A DNA stretch of 28,833 nucleotides from CAYZTD01 sp964473335 (GCA_964473335.1 CAYYOO010000013.1:1-28833); one strand, 5' to 3'; counted from the stretch's first letter, positions 6,299 to 13,700 are shown. The notes: generated by a model not told the origin, from the sequence alone. Made by a program: numbers and translations.

Positions 6299-7018
6299 AT
6301 GAGAGATATTGAAGATTTAATTAGTAAAGGTAAAAAATATAAAAATACAATTTTACAAAAAAAATTAAAAAGCAAAAAAAACACAGTTGCATATGTTACA
6401 ATCAATAAAAAACCTAGAATTTTAAAATGGTATGTACCCGGCCTCAAAGATAACTTGGAAAACGAATATAAAATTCTTGAAAAAGGAAAAACAGATCTAC
6501 AACTACCAATGGTCTATGAAAAGGACAAAAACAATAATTGTCTAATTATGAACTATATAATGGGTGAAAACCTATGTGATTTAATTAACAATGAAGAAAC
6601 ATCTTATCAAGAGAAAAAAAGATTAATCAAACTTCTCTCAGAATGGTTCCATAAATTTCATAATCATTTTAAAGATGAAGATAAGTTTTTAATTCATGGC
6701 GATCCAACTTTAAGAAATTTTATTTTCACAGATAGAATATGGGGAGTAGATTTTGAAGAAACTAGATCAGGTAAACCTTCAGAAGACATAGCTGGGATGT
6801 GTGCATCAATCCTATCAACTGATCCAATGTTTACAAAAGAAAAATATAAATTATGCAGCATCCTAATTGACAACTACCTAAAACTAGCACCGGGTAGAAT
6901 AACTGATATAAATAATGATATCTCATATTTTCTTTTAGAAAAAATACAGTGGAGACCTGAGCAAGAAGAAACCCTTAGAAAATATAGTAAAAAAATCAGA
7001 AACAATGGTTTAGTTTAA
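6299..7018 (+). CDS. Small protein-kinase-like / aminoglycoside phosphotransferase-fold protein
   Basis: 239-residue eukaryotic-like kinase fold. Visible elements: ATP-anchoring Lys43 in PRILKW, Glu56 of helix C in NEYKIL, hinge LIMNYIMGENL (82-92), catalytic loop HGDPTLRN (133-140, Asp135 and Asn140) and the metal-binding Asp151 in GVDFEE. The loop HGDPTxxN and the short DFEE are closer to APH/RIO/Bud32-type kinases than to canonical Ser/Thr kinases. The N-terminal glycine-rich loop is not obvious. Bud32 of the KEOPS complex is an alternative, but the usual Bud32 loop (HGDLTxxN, DFGLG) is not matched and kae1 is not adjacent. Substrate unknown. A TATA-like stretch about 20-25 bases upstream suggests a leaderless message. 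Confidence 0.68.
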   Translation: MRDIEDLISKGKKYKNTILQKKLKSKKNTVAYVTINKKPRILKWYVPGLKDNLENEYKILEKGKTDLQLPMVYEKDKNNNCLIMNYIMGENLCDLINNEETSYQEKKRLIKLLSEWFHKFHNHFKDEDKFLIHGDPTLRNFIFTDRIWGVDFEETRSGKPSEDIAGMCASILSTDPMFTKEKYKLCSILIDNYLKLAPGRITDINNDISYFLLEKIQWRPEQEETLRKYSKKIRNNGLV

Positions 7019-7101
7019 TTATTTTTTAAGTATTATATACAACAAAAAAACAATAAGAAACATTAAAAAAGCATTATTCATTATCTAATATGAGGGTTCA
7101 A

Positions 7102-7386
7102 ATGGGACTATATACATCAATCGATGATTTAGTAGACAATATTTTAAAAAATTCAAAAACAGATAAAGAGATAAAAAAAAGAAAACCAAAACCATCATTT
7201 AGATATCTAAAAGATGAAGAAGAAATCAAATCAGCTTTATTAGAAGAAGAAAAACAGATTACCTTCATGAAAGACCCAAATAAAAAAGAATTATTTAATG
7301 AGGAAATTTTTAAAGTCGGTTTGGGCGATGTAAAAACAATTGAGGATATTATTAAAAAACACGAAGTTTCCAGAAAAATAAAATAA
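7102..7386 (+). CDS. Hypothetical Lys/Glu-rich cytosolic protein
   Basis: About 94 residues (98 from an ATG four codons earlier). Start choice: GAGG at 7092-7095 precedes the ATG at 7102 at usable distance, and the sequence MGLYTSIDDLVDNILKN reads like a normal N-terminus. Strongly charged, no membrane helix, predicted helical with a KKRKPKPSFRYLKDEEEI linker in the middle. The opposite strand is also open over this stretch, but that frame is low in charged residues and full of Phe/Ser runs, as expected of an antisense shadow. It lies between the kinase-like gene and the tungstoenzyme operon. No family recognised. Confidence 0.55.
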   Translation: MGLYTSIDDLVDNILKNSKTDKEIKKRKPKPSFRYLKDEEEIKSALLEEEKQITFMKDPNKKELFNEEIFKVGLGDVKTIEDIIKKHEVSRKIK

Positions 7387-7400
7387 AAAATAGTCATAAT

Positions 7401-7410
7401 TTTTATATAA
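7401..7410 (+). promoter_or_regulatory. TATA box of the AOR-type operon
   Basis: TTTTATATAA at 7401-7410 is a near-ideal archaeal TATA box whose centre is about 27 bases before the ATG at 7433. This predicts a leaderless transcript beginning at or next to the first codon and marks 7433 as the first gene of the operon running to 12085. Confidence 0.65.
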
Positions 7411-7432
7411 TATAGTCTCTATCCGTGCACCG

Positions 7433-7861
7433 ATGTTTATGGGGAATGATAGATTATTTCCAATTTTGGCAATGATTGTGTTGTTAGTAGGAATTTCTTC
7501 ATCAATTTATGTTTCAGGCATAACAAATGAGCAAAAAATCGATGATGAAACAATAATAATTAACGATGTAGAGTACTCAAAATCTGAGTTTTTAAGTTCC
7601 ATAGAACAAATAACAATTTCAACAGACAGCGGGGAAAAAACAGGTTATCCATTAGATCAAATGATAATAAAATCAGGTGTTAACTGCCATGAATGTCATA
7701 AATATACATTTAAGGCTGTAGAGCCAGATCCTTATCAGCAAACAGTACAATGGACGGATATAAAAACCGGCGTTTTTTCTCTTGATAAAAATAGAGTCTA
7801 TTTTCCAGATCTCACCCATAGCTTTTGGGTTTATAATGTAGTAGAAATTGAGGTGAACTAA
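7433..7861 (+). CDS. Exported SUOX-like domain protein with CxxCH motif
   Basis: 142 residues, first gene of the tungstoenzyme operon. One N-terminal hydrophobic segment (about 8-28) works as membrane anchor or signal peptide, with the rest outside. The C-terminal part parallels the SUOX-like protein at 5605: GYPLDQMI (71-78), a FKAVEPDPYQQTV strand pair (93-105) and the final HSFWVYNVVEIEVN (129-142). It differs in carrying NCHECHKY at 84-91. Cys85-His86-Glu87-Cys88-His89 fits the c-type heme consensus CxxCH but could also be a metal site. ATG at 7433 is preferred over the one at 7439 because of TATA spacing. Function unknown; electron acceptor or redox relay for the downstream enzyme is inference. 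Confidence 0.62.
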   Translation: MFMGNDRLFPILAMIVLLVGISSSIYVSGITNEQKIDDETIIINDVEYSKSEFLSSIEQITISTDSGEKTGYPLDQMIIKSGVNCHECHKYTFKAVEPDPYQQTVQWTDIKTGVFSLDKNRVYFPDLTHSFWVYNVVEIEVN

Positions 7862-7863
7862 AA

Positions 7864-8496
7864 ATGAATAAAATAAAACTAATATTAGCTATAGTACTAT
7901 TTGGATCACTCTGGGGTTTTTCTGAAGTAATAATTGGACCAATAGTAAATAATGGAGCAATAATGACTGGTATTTTTGCATTGAGTTTTCTATTCTTAAG
8001 TAGGATGATCTTCAAACAAAGAGGGATGCAACTTGGAATGGGGCTAATTGCTGGAAGCTTGAAAATCTTTGATCCATTTTGTGTAACATGTATGGTATGT
8101 TCAGGTATTGCAATAGCTGCAGAAGCTGCAATATTTGAGATTATTTTCTACAAATTAGAAAAAATTGATTTTACAAATTTAAAAACAATTACAACACAAG
8201 CAAGTCTTGGGATCTTTTCAGCATATACAATATTTATCGGTGGATATATTGTCACTCAAATTTTAACACCTCTTTCACAAAACAGTTTTTATCTGGCAAA
8301 CTTATTTGTAAAAATACCTGGAATACTTTCAAGTGGGCTTATTGCTGCATTTGCTGGAGCATTTACAATCCCAGTTTTACTTCAAACAAAAAGATTAGAC
8401 TTACAAATAAAGGATAGATTATACTATCCTACGACAATTGGAATAAGTGCTTTTTGTTGGATTGTGCTAATTACCAATTTTATTATTTTTTCATAA
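7864..8496 (+). CDS. Polytopic membrane protein with CxxCxxC motif (ECF S-component-like)
   Basis: 210 residues, about six hydrophobic helices. The opening FGSLWGFSEVIIGPIVNNGAIM-type region (first helix into a loop) and compact size resemble small integral membrane proteins of the ECF substrate-binding type, but I cannot assign a substrate. Cys73-Val-Thr-Cys76-Met-Val-Cys79 sits at the edge of a membrane segment (KIFDPFCVTCMVCSGIAI), a rare place for three spaced cysteines, and could bind a metal or cluster. Ribosome site GAGGTGA overlaps the end of the upstream gene; spacing between the genes is 2 bases, so they are translationally linked. Roles to consider: cofactor or metal uptake, or membrane anchor and electron conduit for the following polyferredoxin. 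Confidence 0.6.
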   Translation: MNKIKLILAIVLFGSLWGFSEVIIGPIVNNGAIMTGIFALSFLFLSRMIFKQRGMQLGMGLIAGSLKIFDPFCVTCMVCSGIAIAAEAAIFEIIFYKLEKIDFTNLKTITTQASLGIFSAYTIFIGGYIVTQILTPLSQNSFYLANLFVKIPGILSSGLIAAFAGAFTIPVLLQTKRLDLQIKDRLYYPTTIGISAFCWIVLITNFIIFS

Positions 8497-8507
8497 GGTG
8501 AAGAATA

Positions 8508-8963
8508 ATGGAAAAACCAAAAACGGTAAAAATCCTAAAATTTCATCCTAAAAAATGCAAAGGATGCAAAGAGTGTGAAAAAGCTTGCTCCATGGTTCAT
8601 TTCAAATCTGACGAGGGAGGAGATAAATCAGCAATAAGAATCATAAAAGATGGAGATTCTTACAAGATGCATGTATGTGATCAAAGAGGGCTTTGTATTG
8701 ATATGTGTCCAGTTGGTGCACTTACAAGAAAGAAAAACGGAGTAGTTTATCTTAACAAGAACAAATGTATAGGTTGCCAGGCATGCGTTGGTTTTTGCCC
8801 AATTGGTGCGATGAGAAAATCAGATGCAAGAATCGAACCATTCAAGTGTATATCCTGTGGTGCTTGCGTGAGAGCATGTCCTACTGAGGCACTTGAACTT
8901 GTTGAAGTAAAAATTGATGATATTGAACAAGTTGTTTATCATAATCTAGAGGGAGGACATTAG
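8508..8963 (+). CDS. Polyferredoxin with four Fe-S motifs, partner subunit of AOR-type enzyme
   Basis: 151 residues, cytosolic electron-transfer protein. Four cysteine motifs: CKGCKECEKAC (17,20,23,27), CDQRGLCIDMCP (57,63,67), CIGCQACVGFCP (87,90,93,97) and CISCGACVRACP (114,117,120,124), 15 cysteines in all. Three motifs are complete; in the second the expected middle cysteine is replaced (Arg60 in the RGL insertion), so one cluster may be three-liganded, use another ligand, or be absent. The arrangement resembles the HycB/DmsB type and the small subunit of P. furiosus WOR5, which also sits next to its tungstoenzyme gene. Ribosome site AAGGTGA precedes the ATG. The next gene starts directly after its stop codon. 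Confidence 0.88.
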   Translation: MEKPKTVKILKFHPKKCKGCKECEKACSMVHFKSDEGGDKSAIRIIKDGDSYKMHVCDQRGLCIDMCPVGALTRKKNGVVYLNKNKCIGCQACVGFCPIGAMRKSDARIEPFKCISCGACVRACPTEALELVEVKIDDIEQVVYHNLEGGH

Positions 8964-11288
8964 ATGACTGAAGGACAAATACCAGTAAAAGAATATGAAA
9001 CTGGAAATACTAAACACAAATGGAATATTGAAAAATTAAAAAAAGCACATCATAAAGTTAAGGAATATAATTATAAAAAAGGGAAAGTTGAGAAAGGTTT
9101 TGCAAATAGAACTCTTTACATTAATTTGACTACAAAAGAAATAAAGGAAAAGCCAGTGACTGATAGAATGAAAAAAGAGTTCACTGGTGGGAGAGGTTTT
9201 GGATTAAAACTTTTATGGGATTCGATAAAGTCAAGTACTAGATGGAATAGTGATGAAAATGAATTGATAATCTCAACTGGTCCATTATGTGGAACAACAC
9301 AATATCCTGGTAGTGGAAAATCTCTATGTTTATCAATCTCGCCCTCAACTGATATTATATGTGATAGTAATGTTGGAGGTTTTTTTGGCCCTTATCTTAA
9401 ATTTGCTGGTTTTGATGCAATAGAGATACAAGGAAAAGCAAAACATGATGTAGTAATATTAATCGACGGAGAAAATGGAAATATATCAATTGAATCAGCA
9501 CCTCTTGAAGAGACAAATTCTCATTTATTAAGTGAACAACTAACAGAGATGTATGCAAATGATGATACTGATGAATCAAAGCAGCTCATATCTGTTGTTT
9601 CAGCTGGAAAAGGAGCTCAAAACTCTTACTGGGGATGCATGAATTTTAGTTTTTATGATATTAGAAGAAAAGTATGTAGAATGAAACAAGCTGGAAGAGG
9701 TGGACTTGGAACCGTTCTTAGAAACAAAAATATAAAGGCAATAGTTGCTAAAGTTGAAAACTTTACGGGTATTACAAACAATCCTGCTGAGCCAAATAAA
9801 ATTGCAGAAGTTGGAACAAAATTACACCGAGAAATAAGAGATCTAGATAGAAAACAATGTAATATGAGAGGAGTTGGGACAGTACATCTTGTTGAAATAA
9901 TGGATGAATATGACCTTCTCCCTTGTGAAAACTATAGATTTGGAAGTTTTCCAAAGGCTTCAAAAATATATTCTCCTAAGTTTTTTAAACATTTTACTAA
10001 AATCATACCTGATGGATGTTGGCATGGATGTACCATGGCTTGTGCAAAGACAGTTGATGGCTTTGAAATTAAGACCGGGCCATATAAAGGTGAAATTGTA
10101 ACAGTGGATGGACCTGAATATGAAACAGTTGGATGCGGAGCTAATATGAGCTTGTGGGACACTAAAAAAATTTTAGAGTTCAACTTTTACTGTGATACCT
10201 ATGGCCTTGATACAATATCAACTGGTACTGCTATTGCTTTTTACATGGAAATGTATGAATATGGAATTTTAAATAAAGAAAGATGCGCGGGACTTGAACT
10301 ATGTTTTGGAAATTTTGATGCAGTAATGAAATTTATGCACAGAATGGCAAAAGGCGATGACTCTGAATTTATAAAAATTGCTTCAAAAGGAATAAGACGT
10401 GCTAAAGACTGGTTGAAAAAGAAAAAATGGGGCGATCCACATCTTATCGAAGAATGCGGTATGGAAAGTAAAGGCCTTGAATATTCAGAGTATGTTACAA
10501 AGGAATCTCTTGCTATGCAAGGTGGATACGGCCTAACTTTGAAAGGACCGCAACATGATGAGGCATGGCTTATTTTTATGGATATGGTAAATAATCAGAT
10601 ACCAACATTTCAAGATAAAGCTGAAGCTCTTCATTATTTTCCAATGTGGAGGACTTGGTTTGGTTTAAACGGCTTATGTAAACTTCCATGGAATGATATT
10701 GAACCTGCAAATAACGCTGAAACAGATGAACCAGCAAAGGTCCCCGAACACATTCAAAACTATGTTGAATATCAGAATGCTATGACCGGATGGAATATAG
10801 ATAAAGAAGAACTTATCCTTCAAAGTGAAAGATGCTATAATTGGCAGAGAGCTATGAATGTATGGATGGGGAGAGGGAGAAGAAAAGATGATTGGATACC
10901 ATATAGATCAATGGGTCCTGTAACTGAAACTGAATATAGGTCTAGAGAAGATAGATATGACAAGCAGCTTATAGAAAAAGTAGGCATTAAAAAATCCAAT
11001 ATTGAAAAAATGAGTATTGAAGAAAAAATAAAAACTCTATATAATTGGAAGCAAGACCAATATCAAAAACTTACTGATGCAGTATATTTTAGACGTGGAT
11101 GGACACCAAATGGAGTTCCGACCCCTCAAAAGATGAAAAAGCTTGGTTTTACAGATAAAAAAATGCTTGATATGCTTCAAAAAGAAATTGATAAAGACCA
11201 AAAGAAAGGTCTTAACAAATGGGGCGGTAAATACTCAAAAGGAGAAAAACCACCAAGTATTGATCCAAAATATTGGGAAAAATGGTAA
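8964..11288 (+). CDS. Aldehyde:ferredoxin oxidoreductase family tungstoenzyme (divergent)
   Basis: 774 residues; typical AOR is about 600-620. Family signatures are clear: FTGGRGFGLKLLWD (73-86), GPLCGT (106-111), GKGAQNSYWGC (215-225) and KQAGRGGLGTVLRNKNIKAI (241-260). The first pterin motif DxxGLD is intact (DTYGLD, 411-416). Fe-S ligands are GCWHGCTMAC (Cys352, Cys356, Cys360) with Cx3Cx3C rather than the usual Cx2Cx3C, and Cys572 in GLNGLC. In that second pterin motif the expected Asp is Gly567. It also has about 46 extra residues at the N-terminus, rich in Lys and His, and a long C-terminal part ending in YWEKW. The ribosome site GGGAGG lies 10-15 bases before the ATG. It probably oxidises an aldehyde or reduces an acid with ferredoxin; alternatives are a WOR5-like or BamB-like activity. 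Directly downstream of its polyferredoxin. Confidence 0.88.
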   Translation: MTEGQIPVKEYETGNTKHKWNIEKLKKAHHKVKEYNYKKGKVEKGFANRTLYINLTTKEIKEKPVTDRMKKEFTGGRGFGLKLLWDSIKSSTRWNSDENELIISTGPLCGTTQYPGSGKSLCLSISPSTDIICDSNVGGFFGPYLKFAGFDAIEIQGKAKHDVVILIDGENGNISIESAPLEETNSHLLSEQLTEMYANDDTDESKQLISVVSAGKGAQNSYWGCMNFSFYDIRRKVCRMKQAGRGGLGTVLRNKNIKAIVAKVENFTGITNNPAEPNKIAEVGTKLHREIRDLDRKQCNMRGVGTVHLVEIMDEYDLLPCENYRFGSFPKASKIYSPKFFKHFTKIIPDGCWHGCTMACAKTVDGFEIKTGPYKGEIVTVDGPEYETVGCGANMSLWDTKKILEFNFYCDTYGLDTISTGTAIAFYMEMYEYGILNKERCAGLELCFGNFDAVMKFMHRMAKGDDSEFIKIASKGIRRAKDWLKKKKWGDPHLIEECGMESKGLEYSEYVTKESLAMQGGYGLTLKGPQHDEAWLIFMDMVNNQIPTFQDKAEALHYFPMWRTWFGLNGLCKLPWNDIEPANNAETDEPAKVPEHIQNYVEYQNAMTGWNIDKEELILQSERCYNWQRAMNVWMGRGRRKDDWIPYRSMGPVTETEYRSREDRYDKQLIEKVGIKKSNIEKMSIEEKIKTLYNWKQDQYQKLTDAVYFRRGWTPNGVPTPQKMKKLGFTDKKMLDMLQKEIDKDQKKGLNKWGGKYSKGEKPPSIDPKYWEKW

Positions 11289-11294
11289 AGCATT

Positions 11295-11891
11295 ATGAAC
11301 ATTGAAAAACAAGAAAAAATAAAGAATAAATTAAAAAATTCAGTAGTTGGTATTGCCGGTGCTGGTGGTCTTGGGTCTAATGCTGCTGTTTCTCTTGCAA
11401 GAGCAGGTATTGGAAAATTAATTATTGTTGATCATGACAAAATTGAAGAAAGTAATCTCAACAGACAATATTTTTTCAAAGATCAAATTGGTAAAATAAA
11501 AGTAAAAGCTTTAAAAGAAAATATTGCAAAAATAAATAAAGAAATTGATGTAGATATTTTTAATCAAAGATTAACAAAAGGAACAATGCATAAGTTATTT
11601 TCTAATTGTGATATAATAATTGAAGCACTTGATAAAGCAGAGGTAAAAACAGATTTTGTTGAGGATGTTATGACAAACTATCCAGATAAATATGTAATTT
11701 CTGCATCTGGGGTATCAGGCTATGGACATTTTGAAAGAATTAAGATAAAAAAACTTGGAAATCTATATATGATCTATGACAAAAAGGCATTGGATAGCAA
11801 AGAAGATGTTTTAACATCTCCTCGAGTTTCTATCTTTGCAAACATTCAAGCAAATCTTGCATTGGAATTAATTCTTGGTGAAGATAAATGA
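11295..11891 (+). CDS. ThiF/MoeB-family adenylyltransferase (short form)
   Basis: E1-like enzyme that adenylates the C-terminal GlyGly of a ubiquitin-like sulfur carrier. The 198-residue protein has the Rossmann nucleotide loop GAGGLGSN (22-29), Asp46 in IIVDHD, and the NLNRQYF segment (55-61) with the catalytic Arg. It lacks the paired CxxC zinc ligands and C-terminal rhodanese domain of MoeB/Uba4 types, matching the short ThiF family 2. The carrier gene overlaps its stop by four bases (ATGA), so carrier and E1 are a dedicated pair. Position after the AOR gene suggests sulfuration of the tungsto-/molybdopterin; thiamine thiazole synthesis is the alternative, but no thi genes are near. Confidence 0.85.
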   Translation: MNIEKQEKIKNKLKNSVVGIAGAGGLGSNAAVSLARAGIGKLIIVDHDKIEESNLNRQYFFKDQIGKIKVKALKENIAKINKEIDVDIFNQRLTKGTMHKLFSNCDIIIEALDKAEVKTDFVEDVMTNYPDKYVISASGVSGYGHFERIKIKKLGNLYMIYDKKALDSKEDVLTSPRVSIFANIQANLALELILGEDK

Positions 11892-12085
11892 TTCAAGTAA
11901 ATGGTAGAGAAGTCGAATATAAAAAAAATGAAACAGTTAGAGAACTTCTTAAAAGAATGAAATATACTTTTCCAAATATTGTTGTTAAAATCAATGGAAA
12001 ACTTGTCAAAAGAGATGATTTTGAAAATACAATTGTACCTGATAATTCAAAAATTGATGCCATTCATATGATTAGCGGCGGATAA
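11888..12085 (+). CDS. ThiS/MoaD-like ubiquitin-fold sulfur carrier
   Basis: 65 residues with the beta-grasp pattern: strand IQVNGREVEY, helix ETVRELLKRM (20-29 approx.), strand NIVVKINGKLV, and the C-terminal tail MISGG whose GlyGly is the adenylation and thiocarboxylation site. The internal RxxFENTIVPDNSKIDAI turn is typical for ThiS. Starts inside the stop codon of the ThiF-like gene and ends the operon four bases before the convergent UbiA gene. Likely carries sulfur to the pterin dithiolene of the operon's enzyme, taking the MoaD role; no MoaE is visible in the window. ThiS-like features are as strong as MoaD-like ones, so the exact pathway is inferred. Confidence 0.82.
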   Translation: MIQVNGREVEYKKNETVRELLKRMKYTFPNIVVKINGKLVKRDDFENTIVPDNSKIDAIHMISGG

Positions 12086-12089
12086 AAAT

Positions 12090-13004
12090 TTAAATTATTA
12101 TTTTACCTGCTATTGTTAGAACAGAAAAACCAAAAGCAAAGAAAAAATAAGTTATGTACATCAATGCCCAAGATGAAGTATTCTCAAGTCTTTTTCTTTT
12201 TGAACTATCCTTTATCATAAGATAGAATATATAACATGATGGAATCGCAAGAAATGTTAGTAAAAAGAAATGCGGTTCTATTAACATACTATCTATGAGA
12301 ATTGGAATAAATACAAAAGGAAACAACATAAATGGAAAAACCAATATTGCTGATTCTTTGATTCCATAGGTATTTATCAGAGTTTTTGTACCTGTTTTCT
12401 TATCAGCATCACAATCTGTTATATCTTTAGTGATTGATCCACCTATCAAAAATACCATAGCAATTAAACCTATTGCTAAAGGAAGAGGTTGTAAAGGGTT
12501 TGAATAAACACTCCATGATGCAAGTATCCCTAGTAATCCTCTTGGAATTCCAACCCACAGTTGATTTATAAAGAGTTTATCCTTAAATCTTGGTTTGATT
12601 GAATACGTAACTGTGAAAAAAGTAATTAAAAGTACAAATAAGAAGAAGTTAGCATTAATAAAAAAGGAAAAAGTTATTGAAAGAGTGTATAAAATTGCTG
12701 TAATAATTTTTGCTTCTTTTATTGATATAGTTTTTTTTGGAAGAGGTCTATAAGGCTTTGATATCTTATCTGTTTTTAAGTCTGTAATTTGATTAAGTGT
12801 ATTAGATGCACCATTCAATAGTGCAAGAATTATTCCTGCAGGTATTATTAGATAGATAAGATTTGTAAATATATCATTGTGATTACTGTAAAAAAAACTA
12901 GCAATCATAATTGAAACTGAGACAATAAGAGGAGCAAGAAGAGTAAATGGTCTAAATAGCTCCATATACGATTTAATTTTCTTGATTTTATGTGTGTTTT
13001 CCAT
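12090..13004 (-). CDS. UbiA family prenyltransferase
   Basis: Integral membrane prenyltransferase of 304 residues with 7-9 hydrophobic helices. The two Asp-rich motifs are present: NTLNQITDLKTDKISKPYRP (69-88, NxxxDxxxD with the trailing PxRP) and DITDCDADKKTGTKTL in the second half (DxxxD). Upstream in-frame codons exist up to 13109, but the minus-strand sequence GAGGAGAAATATG gives an excellent ribosome site for the ATG at 13004, and the extra 35 residues are Phe/Cys/Asn-rich with no family resemblance. A TATA box TTTATAAA lies at 13042-13049. In archaea the most common member makes digeranylgeranylglyceryl phosphate for membrane lipids; quinone or heme-type prenylation is possible. Convergent with the sulfur-carrier gene with a 4-base gap. 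Confidence 0.85.
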   Translation of the reverse strand: MENTHKIKKIKSYMELFRPFTLLAPLIVSVSIMIASFFYSNHNDIFTNLIYLIIPAGIILALLNGASNTLNQITDLKTDKISKPYRPLPKKTISIKEAKIITAILYTLSITFSFFINANFFLFVLLITFFTVTYSIKPRFKDKLFINQLWVGIPRGLLGILASWSVYSNPLQPLPLAIGLIAMVFLIGGSITKDITDCDADKKTGTKTLINTYGIKESAILVFPFMLFPFVFIPILIDSMLIEPHFFLLTFLAIPSCYIFYLMIKDSSKRKRLENTSSWALMYITYFFFAFGFSVLTIAGKIII

Positions 13005-13041
13005 ATTTCTCCTCATTAAAGATATACTTTGTAAATTATAG

Positions 13042-13049
13042 TTTATAAA
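13042..13049 (-). promoter_or_regulatory. TATA box of UbiA gene
   Basis: TTTATAAA lies 38-45 bases upstream of the UbiA ATG. The predicted transcription start is near 13018, leaving a short leader of about 14 bases that contains GAGGAG, in contrast to the leaderless promoters elsewhere in this window. Confidence 0.5.
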
Positions 13050-13129
13050 TATTTCCTTACATTTGTTGTCAAAAAAACCACAGAATTTATAGAAAAAAAA
13101 TTGATACAAATAGATTGGTTCGAGCTAAA

Positions 13130-13684
13130 ATGGTTAAATTCAGAGGTTTCATATCTATAGATTTAAAACCAAATCAAAAAATTAAAAAAATAATAGAAGA
13201 ATTAGACAAAAGCGAGGCTAACTTAAAAATCGTATCACCTGAAAAAATGCATATCACTCTAAAGTTTTTAGGTGATACTGAAGAAAAATTAATCCCAAAA
13301 ATAGAAGAAATTATTAAAAACACAGTTGAAGAAATTGAACCTTTTGAAATTAAAATAAAAAAAACTGGAGCCTTTCCAAACTTAAACTACATGAAAGTCC
13401 TATGGATAGGTATTGAAAAAGGTGAACAAATAGGCATAATTGCAAAAAAAATTGATGAAGGGCTAACAAAAATCGGATTTAAGAAGGAAAAAAGAGGATT
13501 TTCACCACATATAACAATTGCTAGGGTGAAAAGTGGTAAAAATAAAGATATAATCTTAAAAATTTTAAATAAATATAAAAATGAAGAATTCATAAACCTA
13601 AAGGTTGACAAAGTCAGCCTTAAAAAAAGTGAACTTACACCAAAAGGACCGATTTATACTACATTAAAAGAGATAGATATTTGA
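13130..13684 (+). CDS. thpR: RNA 2',3'-cyclic phosphodiesterase ThpR (LigT)
   Basis: 2H phosphoesterase of 184 residues that opens 2',3'-cyclic phosphates in RNA, historically named 2'-5' RNA ligase. The two signature HxT motifs are MHITLKFLGD (His41, Thr43) and PHITIARVK (His127, Thr129), about 85 residues apart as usual. N-terminus KFRGFISIDL matches the family's R(A/L)F(V/I)AIDL. The ATG at 13130 is chosen; an in-frame TTG five codons upstream is less likely. Followed after 16 bases by the PAP2 gene, and the CCA-adding enzyme is two genes on, an RNA-processing neighbourhood often seen in archaea (thpR next to cca). Confidence 0.92.
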   Translation: MVKFRGFISIDLKPNQKIKKIIEELDKSEANLKIVSPEKMHITLKFLGDTEEKLIPKIEEIIKNTVEEIEPFEIKIKKTGAFPNLNYMKVLWIGIEKGEQIGIIAKKIDEGLTKIGFKKEKRGFSPHITIARVKSGKNKDIILKILNKYKNEEFINLKVDKVSLKKSELTPKGPIYTTLKEIDI

Positions 13685-13700
13685 GGAAAGGTAAGCACAT

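Noticed and set aside
6299..7018. Bud32 (KEOPS kinase) identity for the kinase-like gene
   Set aside because: Catalytic loop HGDPTLRN and DFEE differ from Bud32 HGDLTxxN and DFGLG, and there is no kae1 neighbour, so only the kinase fold is claimed.
7098..7397. 99-codon minus-strand frame opposite the small hypothetical gene
   Set aside because: Low charge and long Phe/Ser/Ile runs; the plus strand has a normal charged protein, a ribosome-like site and direction matching both neighbours.
8508..11288. Class II benzoyl-CoA reductase (BamBC) as the primary call
   Set aside because: AOR/polyferredoxin pairing alone cannot separate BamBC from WOR5-like enzymes, and no other bam-type or benzoate gene is nearby; kept only as an alternative.
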